From: Wuchereria bancrofti
Taxonomy: Eukaryota; Nematoda; Chromadorea; Rhabditida; Onchocercidae
NCBI GenBank assembly: GCA_005281725.1
Contig: SSBO01000012.1
Span: forward strand, 22,371,930-22,435,929
Direction: 5' to 3'
Length of the DNA: 64,000 nucleotides
A program made the translations under genes and the position numbers. Within the stretch, counting starts at the first letter, position 1, and each line of letters starts with the position of its first letter. Shown piece after piece: positions 13,201 through 25,800 of the stretch. The notes under the pieces are model-generated. The model had not been told where the DNA came from. It saw only the letters and a program-made list of their open reading frames with translations, and did no database searches.

Positions 13201-16200
13201 ACCGAATATTCAGATCCAATAACTCGTGATGTGGAAAGACGTATGAGCATGAAAGGACATCAGCAGACTTCTGGAGAGTTGGTTTTGATTCTGAGTTTGT
13301 GATATTGAAAGTAGTAATATTTACTTAGAAACTAATATTTACTTGAGAATATGTAGTGATTCACAGAAAGTCTTCCAATTTGGTTGCAGGTTGGAAGATA
13401 ATCCTTCTTCACATACAACTCCATCGTCGAACAGTTTTGGACGAGCAGCGGGATTCGTTAAAGGATATGGAACATATGCATCTGAGCTTTTTCGTGGTGC
13501 TTTTTTACGAGCAAAAAGTGTCGTATCTTCAGGGTAATTGATTTTCTTGTTACGTTTAGCCATGATACAATGTTTCTGTTTTAATGGTCACTGTTTGAGA
13601 TCATCAAAATTTCCTAAAGAGGACGATGAAAGTTGTAATGAGAGTGATCGTGAAGATTCTTCCATAGCTGAGGGTACTCCAATTGTGCGGCCAAGGAATT
13701 CGAAGAAAGGACCATTTGATTTTGATGGCACACGCTGCTATCAAGAGCTTAACAACGAGCATACGGTTGATTTTTCATTCATCTAAATAGATTTTATTTT
13801 AATATATTTGTTTTGAACAACAAAAAAAAACCTATCAGCTTCTTTTCTTTTCATTTTAGTAAGTACTTTTTTGACTAGTTCAGCTTATCTTCAGTTATTT
13901 AGAATATCTGTCATGAAATTTGTCATGAAATTATTCATTTAAAAGCGGAATTTATTTGGTCTTTGGGATAGATGAAAGATTGTTTCATTACCCGTTATTG
14001 TCCGATTGTTTTTGTTCTATTGCAAAATCAAGAAATCCTAAATAATTATGATTTCGTTAAATTATTTGGAGATTGGTAAACTTTAAAGAGGATTAGAGAA
14101 GCATCGTTATAATCGGTTAAATTCAGGGCGCTGTATGGTGCATGAAATTTTCATTATGTGGGCGTCTATTGGCTACAGCTGGTCAAGATAGTATAATACG
14201 GGTTTGGGTGCTGCGCAATCATTTATCATATTTCAATGCCTTACGTGATCGTTACAATTCACATTCTAAGAAAATTTCTATGACTGTGGGAGAAAATATG
14301 TTGCAAAATCCGATACAAGATATTGAAAATGATTTGCGTTCTTCTTCCACTACGGTAAATTTTCCAACGATTCATAAACAAATAGTATTGATTGTTTATA
14401 AAACTTGATAAGTAGCTGTTACTTTTTTGGCAGTTTTTCATTTATTGGCGGACCTTATTGGTAAATATTGGAAGTTCTGAGAAAAAGGTTACCGCTAGTT
14501 GTTTCTTAACCAGCATAAACAAAAGAAAGAAATACAAGAGAAAAGAAAACAAAAGAAAGAAATATACTAAAGAAAGAAATACAACATATTTTTGACTATT
14601 TCACATTCAACATCATCGCTTACTTTGGATTTTTATGCTAATAACTTGGAAGACTTCCGACTTCATGAAGTTCAAACATATTAGTGAACCAATTTTTGTA
14701 GACGTGGAGTTTTTTCTTTGCTTTTGTACTTTAAAATTCTATCCTTTACCAAATTTTGCAACGTCAGATTATGGTGAAGTTTTATGAAGTCGCAATTGAG
14801 ACTAGAGTTGAGCGTTAGAATGGAAGCTTCTGTGAGCAATTCCTATGACAAGAAAAATAGCTTTGCTCTAAATTTTCCCATCACAACTTAATTCATTAAT
14901 TCAATAGTAGATTTATTGTTACTAGAGTTTTATAATGATTTTATTACTTTATTAAGAACAGTGTTTTACTTAATGCTTAAAAGGTGTTTCAGCTTGGCGA
15001 AAGCGCGGGATCATCCACATCACACGATGATGAAAGTAACTCCGTAACAACTGCTTTAATGGCATCAAAACCATTATGTACATATAGGAGTCATACTGCT
15101 GATGTATTAGATTTGTCATGGTCTCGTAATTACTTTATCCTATCATCTGGAATGGATCGTACAGTTAAACTGTGGCATCTTTCTCGTCCAGAATGTCTTT
15201 GTTGTTTCCAACATATGGATTTTGTTACATGCATCGCCTTTATGCCAAAGGTTTAAATTTTTGTTTTTATATCGTTCTGGAATGTATGTTATTAATAAAG
15301 CCATGGAATTTTTATAATATATTTAAAAACATCTTAAAAAGTATTTTTGAAAATTGTCTTTATCTCACATATTAATGGTTTTTTTGTTTTTGAGGATGAT
15401 CGATATTTTCTTTCTGGATCATTGGATGGCAAACTTCGTCTTTGGCATATACCGGACAAGAAAGTAGCCTTATGGAATGAAGTGGAGCAAGTAAAATTCA
15501 TAACAGCTATCGCATTCGCCAAAAATGGAAAATTTGCAGTAGTGGGTACATACGATGGTCGCTGTTTTTTCTATACAACTGATCAACTCAAATATCACAC
15601 TGTCATTGATGTCAGATCAACTCGAGGCAAAAATGCCAGAGGGCATAAAGTGATTAATTTTTCATTTTTCTTTTTTTTTTTTGATTTTTCAGAAATAAAT
15701 AATTTTTGTAAATTCTTTTAAGTTCACTAGAAGTAACTAGGTTAAATTCAATATTTGTCACATGTTTTCCTTGCACAAATATCCACTACTGATCTTTCAG
15801 GTGACAGGTCTAGCCGTCCATGGAGACAAATTATTGGTCACTTCAAATGATTCACGTATTCGCATGTATGATTTGCGAGATATGGCCCTTACTTGCAAAT
15901 TTAAGGTACGTTTAAATGAAGCTATGATTCCCTCTTGCTTTCTTTCCTGTATATTCTTGATTTTTCATTGCAGGGTGCTCAGAATGAGAGAAGTCAGATC
16001 CGAGCTTCTTTATCACCTGATGGTAAACATATTGTCTGTGGAAGTGAAGATCGTTTTATTTATATTTGGACAACTGCTGATTTACCATCCTCATTATCTG
16101 TCCGCAAAGATCGAAACGATTCATGGCAACGTTTGCGAGGTTAGATGTTTCTTATAAAGATCATTAAAAAGTTACTTGTAGGCATAATTGAAATCCTTAA

Positions 16201-16629
16201 TTTACTTTTGTAGTTTTTCATGTATATAAGTGAGTTCTAATTGCAAATAGGACTGCTATATTAAAATATAATTTTAATATTGTAGTACTTACTATGCCTG
16301 GATATTTCATATGATAACAAAGTTGACATTTATGTGAACTTATGATGCATTTATTATTTCGGCTAACTATTACTGATAAAATCATAGGTCACTCAGCATG
16401 CGTAACAGTGGCAATATTTGCACCTCGTCCGCAGCTATTTTTAAACCTTCTGGAGCAACGTCGCAGCGGTGATGATAGGAGTGAACAATCGAAACCTAAC
16501 AAAAACATATCAGATCGGCAAATTCACGGTGATGTCATCATTTCAGCGGATTTGAATGGTTCAATTCGTATTTTCGTGAATCGTACAAGGATCAAAGCTG
16601 GCTCGTCGAATTTTTTTCCCACTGATTGA
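10284..16629 (+). CDS. WDR44: WDR44 / SYM-4 homologue, WD-repeat Rab11-effector-like protein
   Basis: Fifteen exons: 10284-10544, 10832-11097, 11292-11537, 11655-11717, 11973-12275, 12737-12950, 13099-13277, 13390-13533, 13600-13765, 14127-14354, 14993-15250, 15395-15649, 15801-15905, 15974-16139 and 16388-16629. The product is 1031 residues with no phase break; the human protein is about 913. Residues 19-25 (EFEDAQD) form an FFAT-type motif, at the same N-terminal place as in human WDR44, where it binds the ER protein VAP. A proline-rich stretch at about 224-238 (IPPPLPPRKP) resembles an SH3 ligand. From about residue 600 comes the WD domain, opened by KKGPFDFD and containing GRLLATAGQDSIIRVW, HTADVLDLSWSRNYF, LSGSLDGKLRLWHIPDKK and LVTSNDSRIRMYDLRD. 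WDR44 acts in Rab11-dependent membrane traffic. The joins of exons 7/8 and the TTTGAG acceptor of exon 9 are the least certain. Confidence 0.92.
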
Positions 16630-17957
16630 GTGCATTGAAATTCAGAGCTCTGTCTTAATTTAGCTTTCGGTGCTCTTCAACTTTATCCTTCATACCTGGT
16701 CATTGATGAATTTTTGATCTCTTTTATGGGTTTTATATGATTCTATTTAAGCCTAACCATTCATTTATTGGTTAGCTATATTTGTTCCCCATAATCGGAC
16801 AATACCAAAATTGATGTCTTAGCTAAGATTTTTCAGCTACATTCAGTGAAGTAGTGTCCAGGTAGGCCACTTATATCAAGCTATCAATATATTCAGGATA
16901 GATTCATCTGTTTCATATATAAGTAAACATGATGACTCTTTTCAGTCTCATGTGTCCATAATTGCCATATATATATTGTTTTCTATCTTTGTAGATAGTA
17001 TTCGTTCTTTTTCACAGGTTGTTATACGTTTCATATTTTCAGTTTTTTATATATTCTAATATGTAATATGCATGCAATCATTAAAAAGGCATTTAACCGT
17101 TATTGCCTGTCTAAGTAAGCTATGACAAGAAATGATGCATTTAAGTGGATTTGCGAATTTTTTTTTACTTCAGTTTTATATTTTCTCGGAATTGAATTTT
17201 TATACCAAAATATACATATCAACATTTCTAGGAAAAAAAAAAGTATTTATAAAGCTATTATAATACTTAAGACCATTTCATGATTTTATTAGGTAAAAAA
17301 TTCATTTCATCTAATTTATCTTTTGCTGTTGACCAAAACATTTCGGCCTTTGGTAGTTTGCCTGTATGTCTTTTCTTTTTTTTTTTCAAAGACATAAATT
17401 TGGAAGCTGTTTGCTTAATATTGCAGTACTTTCATAAATAGTCATTCTGATTACGAGTATCCAGTGTGATCGTGCCTTATTGAAATAAAGTATTACATAA
17501 AAATTTTTTAGTGCTTTTTTTTTTTTTTTTTGGTTACCTCCTGAAATATTTCTAATTTTATTTTTTTCCAACACTGAAATAATTAGTTCAAATTTTTATA
17601 CTTCTTTTTATATAAATAATGGTTTTGTATTAATATGTTTCCTTTTTCATGTTATACTGTAATGCGTTATGAAAAGAATCTTCAGTTTTCTTTATCATGA
17701 TACTCTAATTCCTACGGTCGGAAATTTGGATCTGATAATATTCAAGCTTTCTTAAGTAATATGATCATTACATCTGTCCATTTTTCCTTACTGAATTTAA
17801 AAAATATTTTCGCTGAAGTGATTAATGTGCAATTACTTACTTAACTGTCATGAAATTGTGCAAAATTGCAGAAAAAAAAAATTCCATTTATGCATTAGAA
17901 CTCTGGTTAATAATTATGTCGTTTAATTAATTTATGAGTAATTGCAGCTTCTTATTG
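16630..17957. other. Intergenic, WDR44 to MRPS14
   Basis: No exon supported. Several T runs and low-complexity stretches are present. An acceptor-like ATTGCAG ends at 17947, 10 nt before the MRPS14 ATG, and is a likely spliced-leader site. Confidence 0.5.
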
Positions 17958-18998
17958 ATGCTGCCTTCGCGATTATTTTCGTCTGTGCTTTCAAAATTGA
18001 ATACATCATGGTATCGAGTAATTGATTCTACGCGCTATTTGACAAGTTCTAAGGGAGTTGATACCGCTGAAACAATCTCATCTACACTGGATGCTAACAA
18101 TAGTTCAGCTGTTGAAAATGATCTTTCAAGTACAGTTATGGATACTGTTAATAATAAGGAACGGATTGCCTTACCTTACAGTCAAAAAGCATTGGAAACA
18201 TTAAAGTAAAATTGTTAAAATTTATTATACTGTACTAAATTTTTGCTTCAATTAATATAAATATTGTAAGGATTTTATTGGAATGAAATTTTGCATTAGT
18301 TATATTTATGAAAAGATCTAAACTGTTGTATTTAAAGGAATATATTTGGAATGAAAATGATTTTGACTAAATTTCTGTAATTACGAAATGAGAAGGTTAA
18401 AATTTAGTTAACCAGTACCGGATTTAATTTTTCTACAGGCTAGACAAATATCCGTACTATGTGGAACGTGAATGGTGGAAAGATGGTAATAGGATGACAT
18501 TCTGGTCAACGTGGCGAATGAAACGAGATGTCAAAAGGCGATATTTGCTTGCTGAACTTGGCCCAGATCGTGTCCGATTGAAAGCACTAAAATCTAATAT
18601 TATATTACCGGAATTGATTAGAGATGAATGTGCAAAGAAATTGCACAATTTACCCAAAGGATCATGTCCAAATCTTGTTCAACATTTGTGTCAGTTTAGT
18701 GGTGCACGACGTGGTAAACTGAATAGATTTCATCTTCATCGACAGATTTTCAGGTATTCATTTCATGCATTTTATAAAAATGTTAATGCTTCATTTCATT
18801 TTCACTTCCAGACAATCAGCTTTTTTTATATGAAACAGAAATTAAATTTTTGTTTTTGAAATTGTTAAATGTTTTAGTCATAGATTAAAAATTAATTTAT
18901 AGCAAATTAATGACACTTTTAAAGGTAATGTCTGCTGTTATTTCAGGCGTCTTGCTGATCATGGTCAATTATGTGGTGTGCAGCGAGGAGTTTGGTGA
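17958..18998 (+). CDS. MRPS14: Mitochondrial small-subunit ribosomal protein uS14m
   Basis: Exons are 17958-18205, 18439-18753 and 18947-18998; the product is 204 residues. The last 95 or so residues are the uS14m core: WRMKRDVKRRYLL, ALKSNIILPE and RLADHGQLCGVQRGVW, the C-terminal signature of the family. The protein would bind the 3' domain of the mitochondrial small-subunit rRNA. The N-terminus MLPSRLFSSVLSKLN looks like a mitochondrial presequence, and about 105 residues precede the core, against about 30 in human MRPS14. The start was chosen because ATTGCAG ends 10 nt upstream; an in-frame ATG at 17934 would lie in the spliced-out part. An AATAAA at 19040 is 42 nt after the stop. The ATP6AP2 gene follows closely. 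Confidence 0.92.
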
Positions 18999-19246
18999 TG
19001 AATATATTGTAGATTGTTTTGATGTCATTTATTTTCACAAATAAAAATGAATTTTTTGTTTCCTTCATGTGCGTTCGGTTTCTAAAGCTTCCAGAACAGA
19101 TTTTTTTTTTTTTTGGACAATGCAATCATTCATGATTTTTGATATATTACATGCATAGTTTGACATATTTCTTACCGAGTTATTCGGTTTTTTCTTTTTT
19201 TTTCGCCTCTTCCGCTTCAAAGAGTTATAGCTTAAAAAAAAAATGG

Positions 19247-19263
19247 ATTACAGGTTTTTGAAC
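19247..19263 (+). promoter_or_regulatory. Putative trans-splice acceptor of ATP6AP2, possible operon junction
   Basis: ATTACAG ends at 19253, 10 nt before the ATG at 19264 and only 255 bp after the MRPS14 stop. In nematodes such spacing often marks the boundary between two genes of one polycistronic transcript. Confidence 0.5.
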
Positions 19264-21580
19264 ATGGCTTACATTTATGCAATTTTGGCGATACTACCTT
19301 TGATGCAAGGTAATTATGTTTCTTTTCGATATCGGATTTGTGTCTTCTCATCAAATTTGTTTATATCTTTGTAAAAAATTATCCATTTTTCAAATGGTTT
19401 TTTGTTTCAGAATCATTATGTGCCGAATTATATTTCTTAGCTTCTAAGCAAGTTGAAATTCCGGAACCCACTGCAACTTTTTTAACCAAAGCTGATGTTA
19501 TGCAAGCGAACAAATACATGCTAGGATTGACAGCTGAAACCCCTCTAACATGGGCAATTGAGGGTGATGTTTTCAGAAGACCACGAGCATTAGCAGTAGG
19601 TTGGTGTTTTTCATTTAGTAAAAAAAAAAAAAAAAAGAATTTTCACGATCTGATATTAATTTGAAGAAATTCTTTCACTTTTAGTTTCTGTCATTAATGG
19701 AAAAGCTCTAAGCAACTTATCACCATCTGGATACGTTGTGTCGACAGATGGCGAAGATTTCAATCATGAAGAATTGGTTAACAATAAAGTATTCAGTGAT
19801 GAAGGACAGGAATGGATTCTGATGCAGAATGCAATGCTGGAAGGTTCACAAATTGCTTCTGATGCTCAGAATACTTTGTTAGGAATTCAAGTCAAGACGA
19901 AAAGCGAGCCACTACGACAAGAAATTGAAAATCTTTATAAAATTGCAGAATCGGTAACATATCTAAGATTGTTATCCTTAATTTCACATTCATAAAAAAA
20001 AAAATAGGACATTATTAATGCAAGCAATAATACTATCAGTTATAAAAAAAAAAATTAACTATTCTAATGACTTCAATGTAGGATATTTTACTATCCGCTT
20101 ATGACAACGATTCATGTTAGGCAAATGATGAATGATGTAAATAAGATATGATTAACGTTTAGATAATTAGTTTTTGATTCATATCAAATTTAGTCCTAAG
20201 ACTTTGATTAATATTTCATCTGAAACACTTCATAGTTTCGACATTTTCAGATAAGTAAATCGAAAGTTGCTCGTACTAGAAACACCCCAACTATTTTTAT
20301 TATCAACGTGAATGGTTTGCCAGCTGCTGAGCAGGAATTATCTGAAAACGGATATAAACTAGCTATTGACGAGTTGGAAAACGCAATTCGACATTTAATT
20401 TCTGTACTGCGGAATACATACAATGATCGTGTGATTGCGGAGCTCATTACGGAATCAAAGTCTGAAATCAAAAAGAGGCAAAAAAGACAGAAAAATGTTA
20501 GTCATATAATCCAATTTTCGCTAAATAAGATTTGGCTTGTTTCGATACTGTGATCAACGTTAATGCAAGCGAAAGAAGAAATTACTTGCAAACATCTTTC
20601 TTGCACAGATTATAACAAATGAAAATTTCCGTGATTATAGAAGAATAATTCTCCTCGAAAATTTGATCAACAAAAGTAGGCAACATTCTGCTATCCTTTT
20701 GATTAGTGAAGCCTACTTATCCATTTCCAGAACGGTTAGTTCGTTTACAGAAGAAAACGCGGGCTAAAAATTAGCAAAGAACTTTCCACCTTTTCATTTT
20801 CCCCTTTTTTTTGCAAATGAAATTCAATAATTTCTAGTAAAATAGCTTCGTGAATTAATATGATGTTATATATCGAGCACAACCGCTTAAGCTTGCTATT
20901 TTAATATAATTTAATATGCCATTCCATATAGTGTTCTTTATGTATTAACAAGTGAAAAATATTACTGTTAATTTATGGTTTTGACCTATCTATCTATTCG
21001 TTTTCAGGGTCCTAAAAGTCCCTCTGATCGGATAATGAAGTTGCGGAAGGACCTAAACGTTTATCAGGTTTCTATCTACAGTAGTTTCTTAAGAGATATC
21101 GTAGTCGACCTAGTTGATTTTTTTTTTTTGAAACTAGCTATTTTGAAATAAATTTGATCACTCGACTCTTTTTGTGCATGCATTAATTACGAAATCATAC
21201 ATTTAATTTCATTTATTTATAATTCCTAAGGATTTCTTTGTTGCGTATCTTAGTGATTTACCGTATGGATTAATCTATAGTAAAGAATGTCTAATTTTGT
21301 TTAATCTTTGGATACATTGCAGTATAGTTGCCTTAATGACATAATTTTTCAAAATATTTCGATGCTTTATACTTTTAAATCTTACTTATTTTGATTTTGA
21401 TTTTTCATATATTTCCAGTTTACACCCACCAGTTATCCAGCTACATTTGGCATATTTCTGATCGTAAGTATTGCACTTTCTTTAACTGTTCTCTTCGTAG
21501 CTGTTGGTTTGTGGAACATGGATCCAGGTAAAGATTCAATTATTTATCGCATGGTAACAACTCGGATGAAGAAAGATTAA
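19264..21580 (+). CDS. ATP6AP2: Prorenin receptor / V-ATPase accessory protein 2
   Basis: Exons are 19264-19309, 19411-19599, 19685-19953, 20251-20496, 21008-21067 and 21419-21580, giving 323 residues (human 350). The N-terminal 20 residues are a signal peptide ending near SLCA. GDVFRRPRALAV corresponds to the human GNLFHRPRA block. The C-terminus has one membrane span (about 279-301) followed by the family's hallmark cytosolic tail, WNMDPGKDSIIYRM. Residues 242-247 read KKRQKR, a furin-type R-x-K-R site just before the juxtamembrane stretch, matching the place where the mammalian protein is cut. The protein is an assembly factor and subunit of the Vo sector of the proton pump. C. elegans has an orthologue annotated as a vha gene. 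Tail-to-tail with the minus-strand MH2 gene. Confidence 0.93.
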
Positions 21581-22862
21581 TTATATGGTAGCTTTTTATG
21601 TAGTAGTAACTAATTTGCGTTTTGTATAAAGACTAATTCTTCAAATGAACTAAGATAGCTTTGTCGAATAGACTTTTAGTTATTAATCTTCATTCCATAT
21701 TTTATTGAGAGCCGTCATATTGTTCTGAACTATGTCATTTGACTGAAAAAAGATGTTATATTCAAAATAATAAGTCATCCTTTTCGTTAGTCTTATTTTC
21801 TTGGAAATCTTTGAAAATCTAGAAGTATTAAATGTTTTATTTGTCATTGTTAACTCTTCTGTATTCTGCACATTGTATATTTATTTGTTGCAGCTATAGA
21901 CAATGAAATTTTTTTTTTTTAATCGAGATTTAGCGTTGTGAATGTTAAAAGTTGTGAATTTTGTAAATGTATTTCTTTAATATTTCTTTCACTTAAAAAA
22001 AAAAAAATCTCTTCGGCCATATTCAAACTTTGATTAAAATCTTTTAAAAAAATATTTGATTTGAACCATGATTAGTTTGGAAATTTAAATACTTTGCTTA
22101 AAATATTTGTGCGAAAATGAAACATTGAAGTGTTGTTACGTTAATAAACTTTATTGGTTGATATTAGAGGTTGAATTAGGGAACATACATAGCATCGTAC
22201 AATTTACTTCATCAATTAGTCTGTTCTAATCATTTCATTTTTATTCCCATTTCACAGCTATTATAATATTAATAAGTTGAAAAGTTCATTTCGCTCCAAT
22301 ATTTTAGTAAATTAAATAGAAAAACAAACATTCATATAAAGTTATAACGAAAAGTTAACAGGAAATCATCACAAAAGACGATTTACCATAGTTTTTTAAA
22401 TGTCATTTATGCTTCTATAATTTTTATTTTTAAATCATTTACTATCACTGAGGTTTAAACAAGTTACTTCTTTTTTTTTTGATATAAGTTAAGATTTAAA
22501 ATTTTGAAGCCTAAATTTTCGCAACTGAGCTTTACGGATCTTAAAAAATTAAAAAAAAAAAAAACCAAAATTTCTTTTTGGATTCATTTCCTGGCATTCG
22601 GTAAAGTTTGAAAAGCTTCTTCCCTCTAGGTTATCTTTCAAATATTCTCTAATGACTTGAAAAATTATCATTCATTTGCAGTATTGAGGATAGTGTGATT
22701 TAATCAATTTATCATCTTTACCAAATTTTATTCAGTAAACATAGTGAAATGCGAGTGATATGATTTAAAGCGAAAGATATTTTGCTTAATTAGCGTTTTT
22801 TTTTTCTTTTTTTTTTTTTTACAAATTACTATTTGGCACAAAAAAAAAATATTTTTTCATCT
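21581..22862. other. Convergent intergenic region
   Basis: Lies between the ends of ATP6AP2 (plus) and the MH2 gene (minus). No exon seen; poly-T and poly-A runs only. Confidence 0.5.
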
Positions 22863-25800
22863 CTAAAGTCTTTCACAGTAAAGTGATGCTTCACTTCGTG
22901 AACGCCAATTTATATTTGACGAGTAGTAAGGTGTCAAAGATGAAGTTGACAACTGTTGTGTGAAATGACTTAATCGTTTATGTCCTGGTCCACCACGATT
23001 TTCTCGTTCTTTGCGGAAATATACTGGATTACGTAATCGATCCAAATCACTTAAATCCAGAAGACTTCGACCTTTTTCTCTTCGAAAGTTCTTTAAAATA
23101 AATTATTATTAAAAAAAAAAAAAAACTAGAAATTTGCTATAGTTTTCACAAAAGAAGCTAAAATAAATAATGAATGCTGCATGGAATAATTTGGAATAAA
23201 TTTTTATGAAATATATTAAAAAATCAATAAATCAATAATTCTACATATACTTTCTTGTTAGAATATAACTTAGAGTATATACGTGAAATACATACCTAAT
23301 TACTTAGCTATTTTGTATAATACGTTAAATACGTTTTCAAAAAAAAAAAAAAAAGCCTCAAATTATTTTGTGTAATCTTTTCGCACAAAATATAACAAAT
23401 GTTTGATTCGATTTACAACATTTTTTAGCTGATATTTCAATCATAAATTAAAATTTCAAAAAATAAATTTCGATGCATAATAGCAAAAAATATTCAGAAT
23501 ATTTCTCGTTGATTTTGTTAATTTATAATTGAATTATAAAATTAAATTTTCTAAGGAAAGGAAAAAATGAAACAAAGCCAAACTTCCGATTCGAAATTTG
23601 TAGCATTTCTTGATGATGAATATACTATATTCGGTTCTCGATTAATTTTCTTATAAGCACCACCACGTGATCTAAAATGATTTAAATTATAGTACCAATG
23701 ATGTCGAATTCATTCGAATTCGAAACTATCATTTTTTGTCTTAAATTTTAAAATTTAACAAATCCATCAAAAAAAAAAAAAAAAAAAAGTTAACCTTAAT
23801 TGTCGATTCCAATAAGCAGAACTAACTGCAGAATGATGAGATGAGGAGCCTGAACTAGTTGATGAAAAAGTGCGCCCATTGCAGTTTGTATCGGCGCTAC
23901 TGGACGCTGCTGAATAGCCGCCATCACAATGATTTATGTTATGAAATTCAGTACTTGTTGATGGTGATGGTGTATTCGAGACTAAAAATTATCCTCAATT
24001 TTTAAATTTTATTTTAAAAATTAAAAAAAAGAACCAATTTAAATATTTACTAGATTGTTTGTATTACATTTATCATTAATGCATTTATTGATTATTTTTT
24101 TATTTGATTAATATCAAAATTTAGCGAAAATTTCTGGTTGATTTTTATAAAAATATACCTGAATTACCTGAATTACTTACCTGAATTACTGGGAAATAAT
24201 ATTTGGATCATTTCTAGCGCTGTTAAATGTATTACAGCAAACCATAAAGCTGATGAAAGTGTATTTGTTGGCTTATTAATCTAAAAATATTTCAATATTT
24301 TATCATTTGTAACAATTATAATCATAATTCAAAATTATACATATCGAAAACTATCATAATAATTCTATGATTATATAAATTAATATTAATTAATACTTTT
24401 ATGGTAATTAGTACTAAAGTATTTGAAATATTGAAATATTACTAATGTGGTTTTATTTAATGTATTCATAAATCAAATAAATCATAATTAATACTAAAGC
24501 ATTTGAAATATTGAAATATTATTAATGTGATTTTATTTAAAATATTCACAAATCAAATAAATCATAATACTAAAACATTTGAAATATTACTAAAGTGATT
24601 TTATTTAAAATATTCACAAATCAAATAAATCATAATTAATACTAAACATTTGAAATATTGAAATATTACTAATGTGATTTTATTTAAAGTATTCATAAAT
24701 CAAATAAATCATAATACTAAAACATTTGAAATTTTGATATTATTAATGTGATTTTATTTAAAGTATTAATCAAATAAATCATAATTAATACTAAAGCATT
24801 TGAAATACTGAAATATTATTAATGTGATTTTAAATATTCACAAATTAAATCTAACTAAAAAATTATATAAATTTTAATAAAACTATATCAAACATGTGCA
24901 TAAGTGATTGCCATTCGACTGTATCGATCTCGTGCAACTTCATCAAAATCATTATTTCGTGAAATAATTTCTTTGAGAATTTTTAAATCAAAAATCTAAA
25001 AATAATTTAATTGTAAATTGATAATTAAATATAAATGTATATTTTTTAGATTTTTTTTCACAGCACCAATGACAGATTTTTGAATAAAATTGTTGCAATT
25101 GCAAATATATCTAAAACTTTAATTCTATTCTAATCAATCAATAATAATTAAAACTAATTAATAGTTTTGCAAATTAAAAGTTATTGATAAAATTTATCGT
25201 AAAGCTATAATTTTATCTATTCATAGAAAATATATAACAGATCAGATCAAATAATAATAGGTCAGATCAAATAATTATGATAAAAAAAATTTTTTTTTCT
25301 CACTTTAATTGGATCATTCTTAACAATGATTTCTCCAAGTATTCCACTAACAAATACACTTCCTTCGATACATTTAAGCCAAAGATTACCAATATCATCA
25401 ATTTTCATTTTTACACCCTAAAAAAAAAAAAACTAATTTATATTTTACTTTTTATACTTTACAAATTTAAAAGTTATTATTAGGAACTAATTCATAGTAA
25501 TTTTAAATTTATCATTGAAAAATTAATTCGCAGTAGATTTGTTATTTTTTTCTTTTAATGAATACTACATTTTTCAAAAATAAAAGTTAACAATTTTATA
25601 ATTTTTCTGCCAACCAATTTATTGCATGAAAATAAACAAATTCTAATTAAATAGTTTTTAAAAGATAATATTATTACAATGGTATCAGTAATATCTGTTA
25701 CAGATTGTTTGAATTAATTTTTAGAAATTTGTAACAAAAGAATTAATGAATTTGAAGAGAAAGTTTAAATGAAACAATTATTCTTATCAATCAAAAATTC

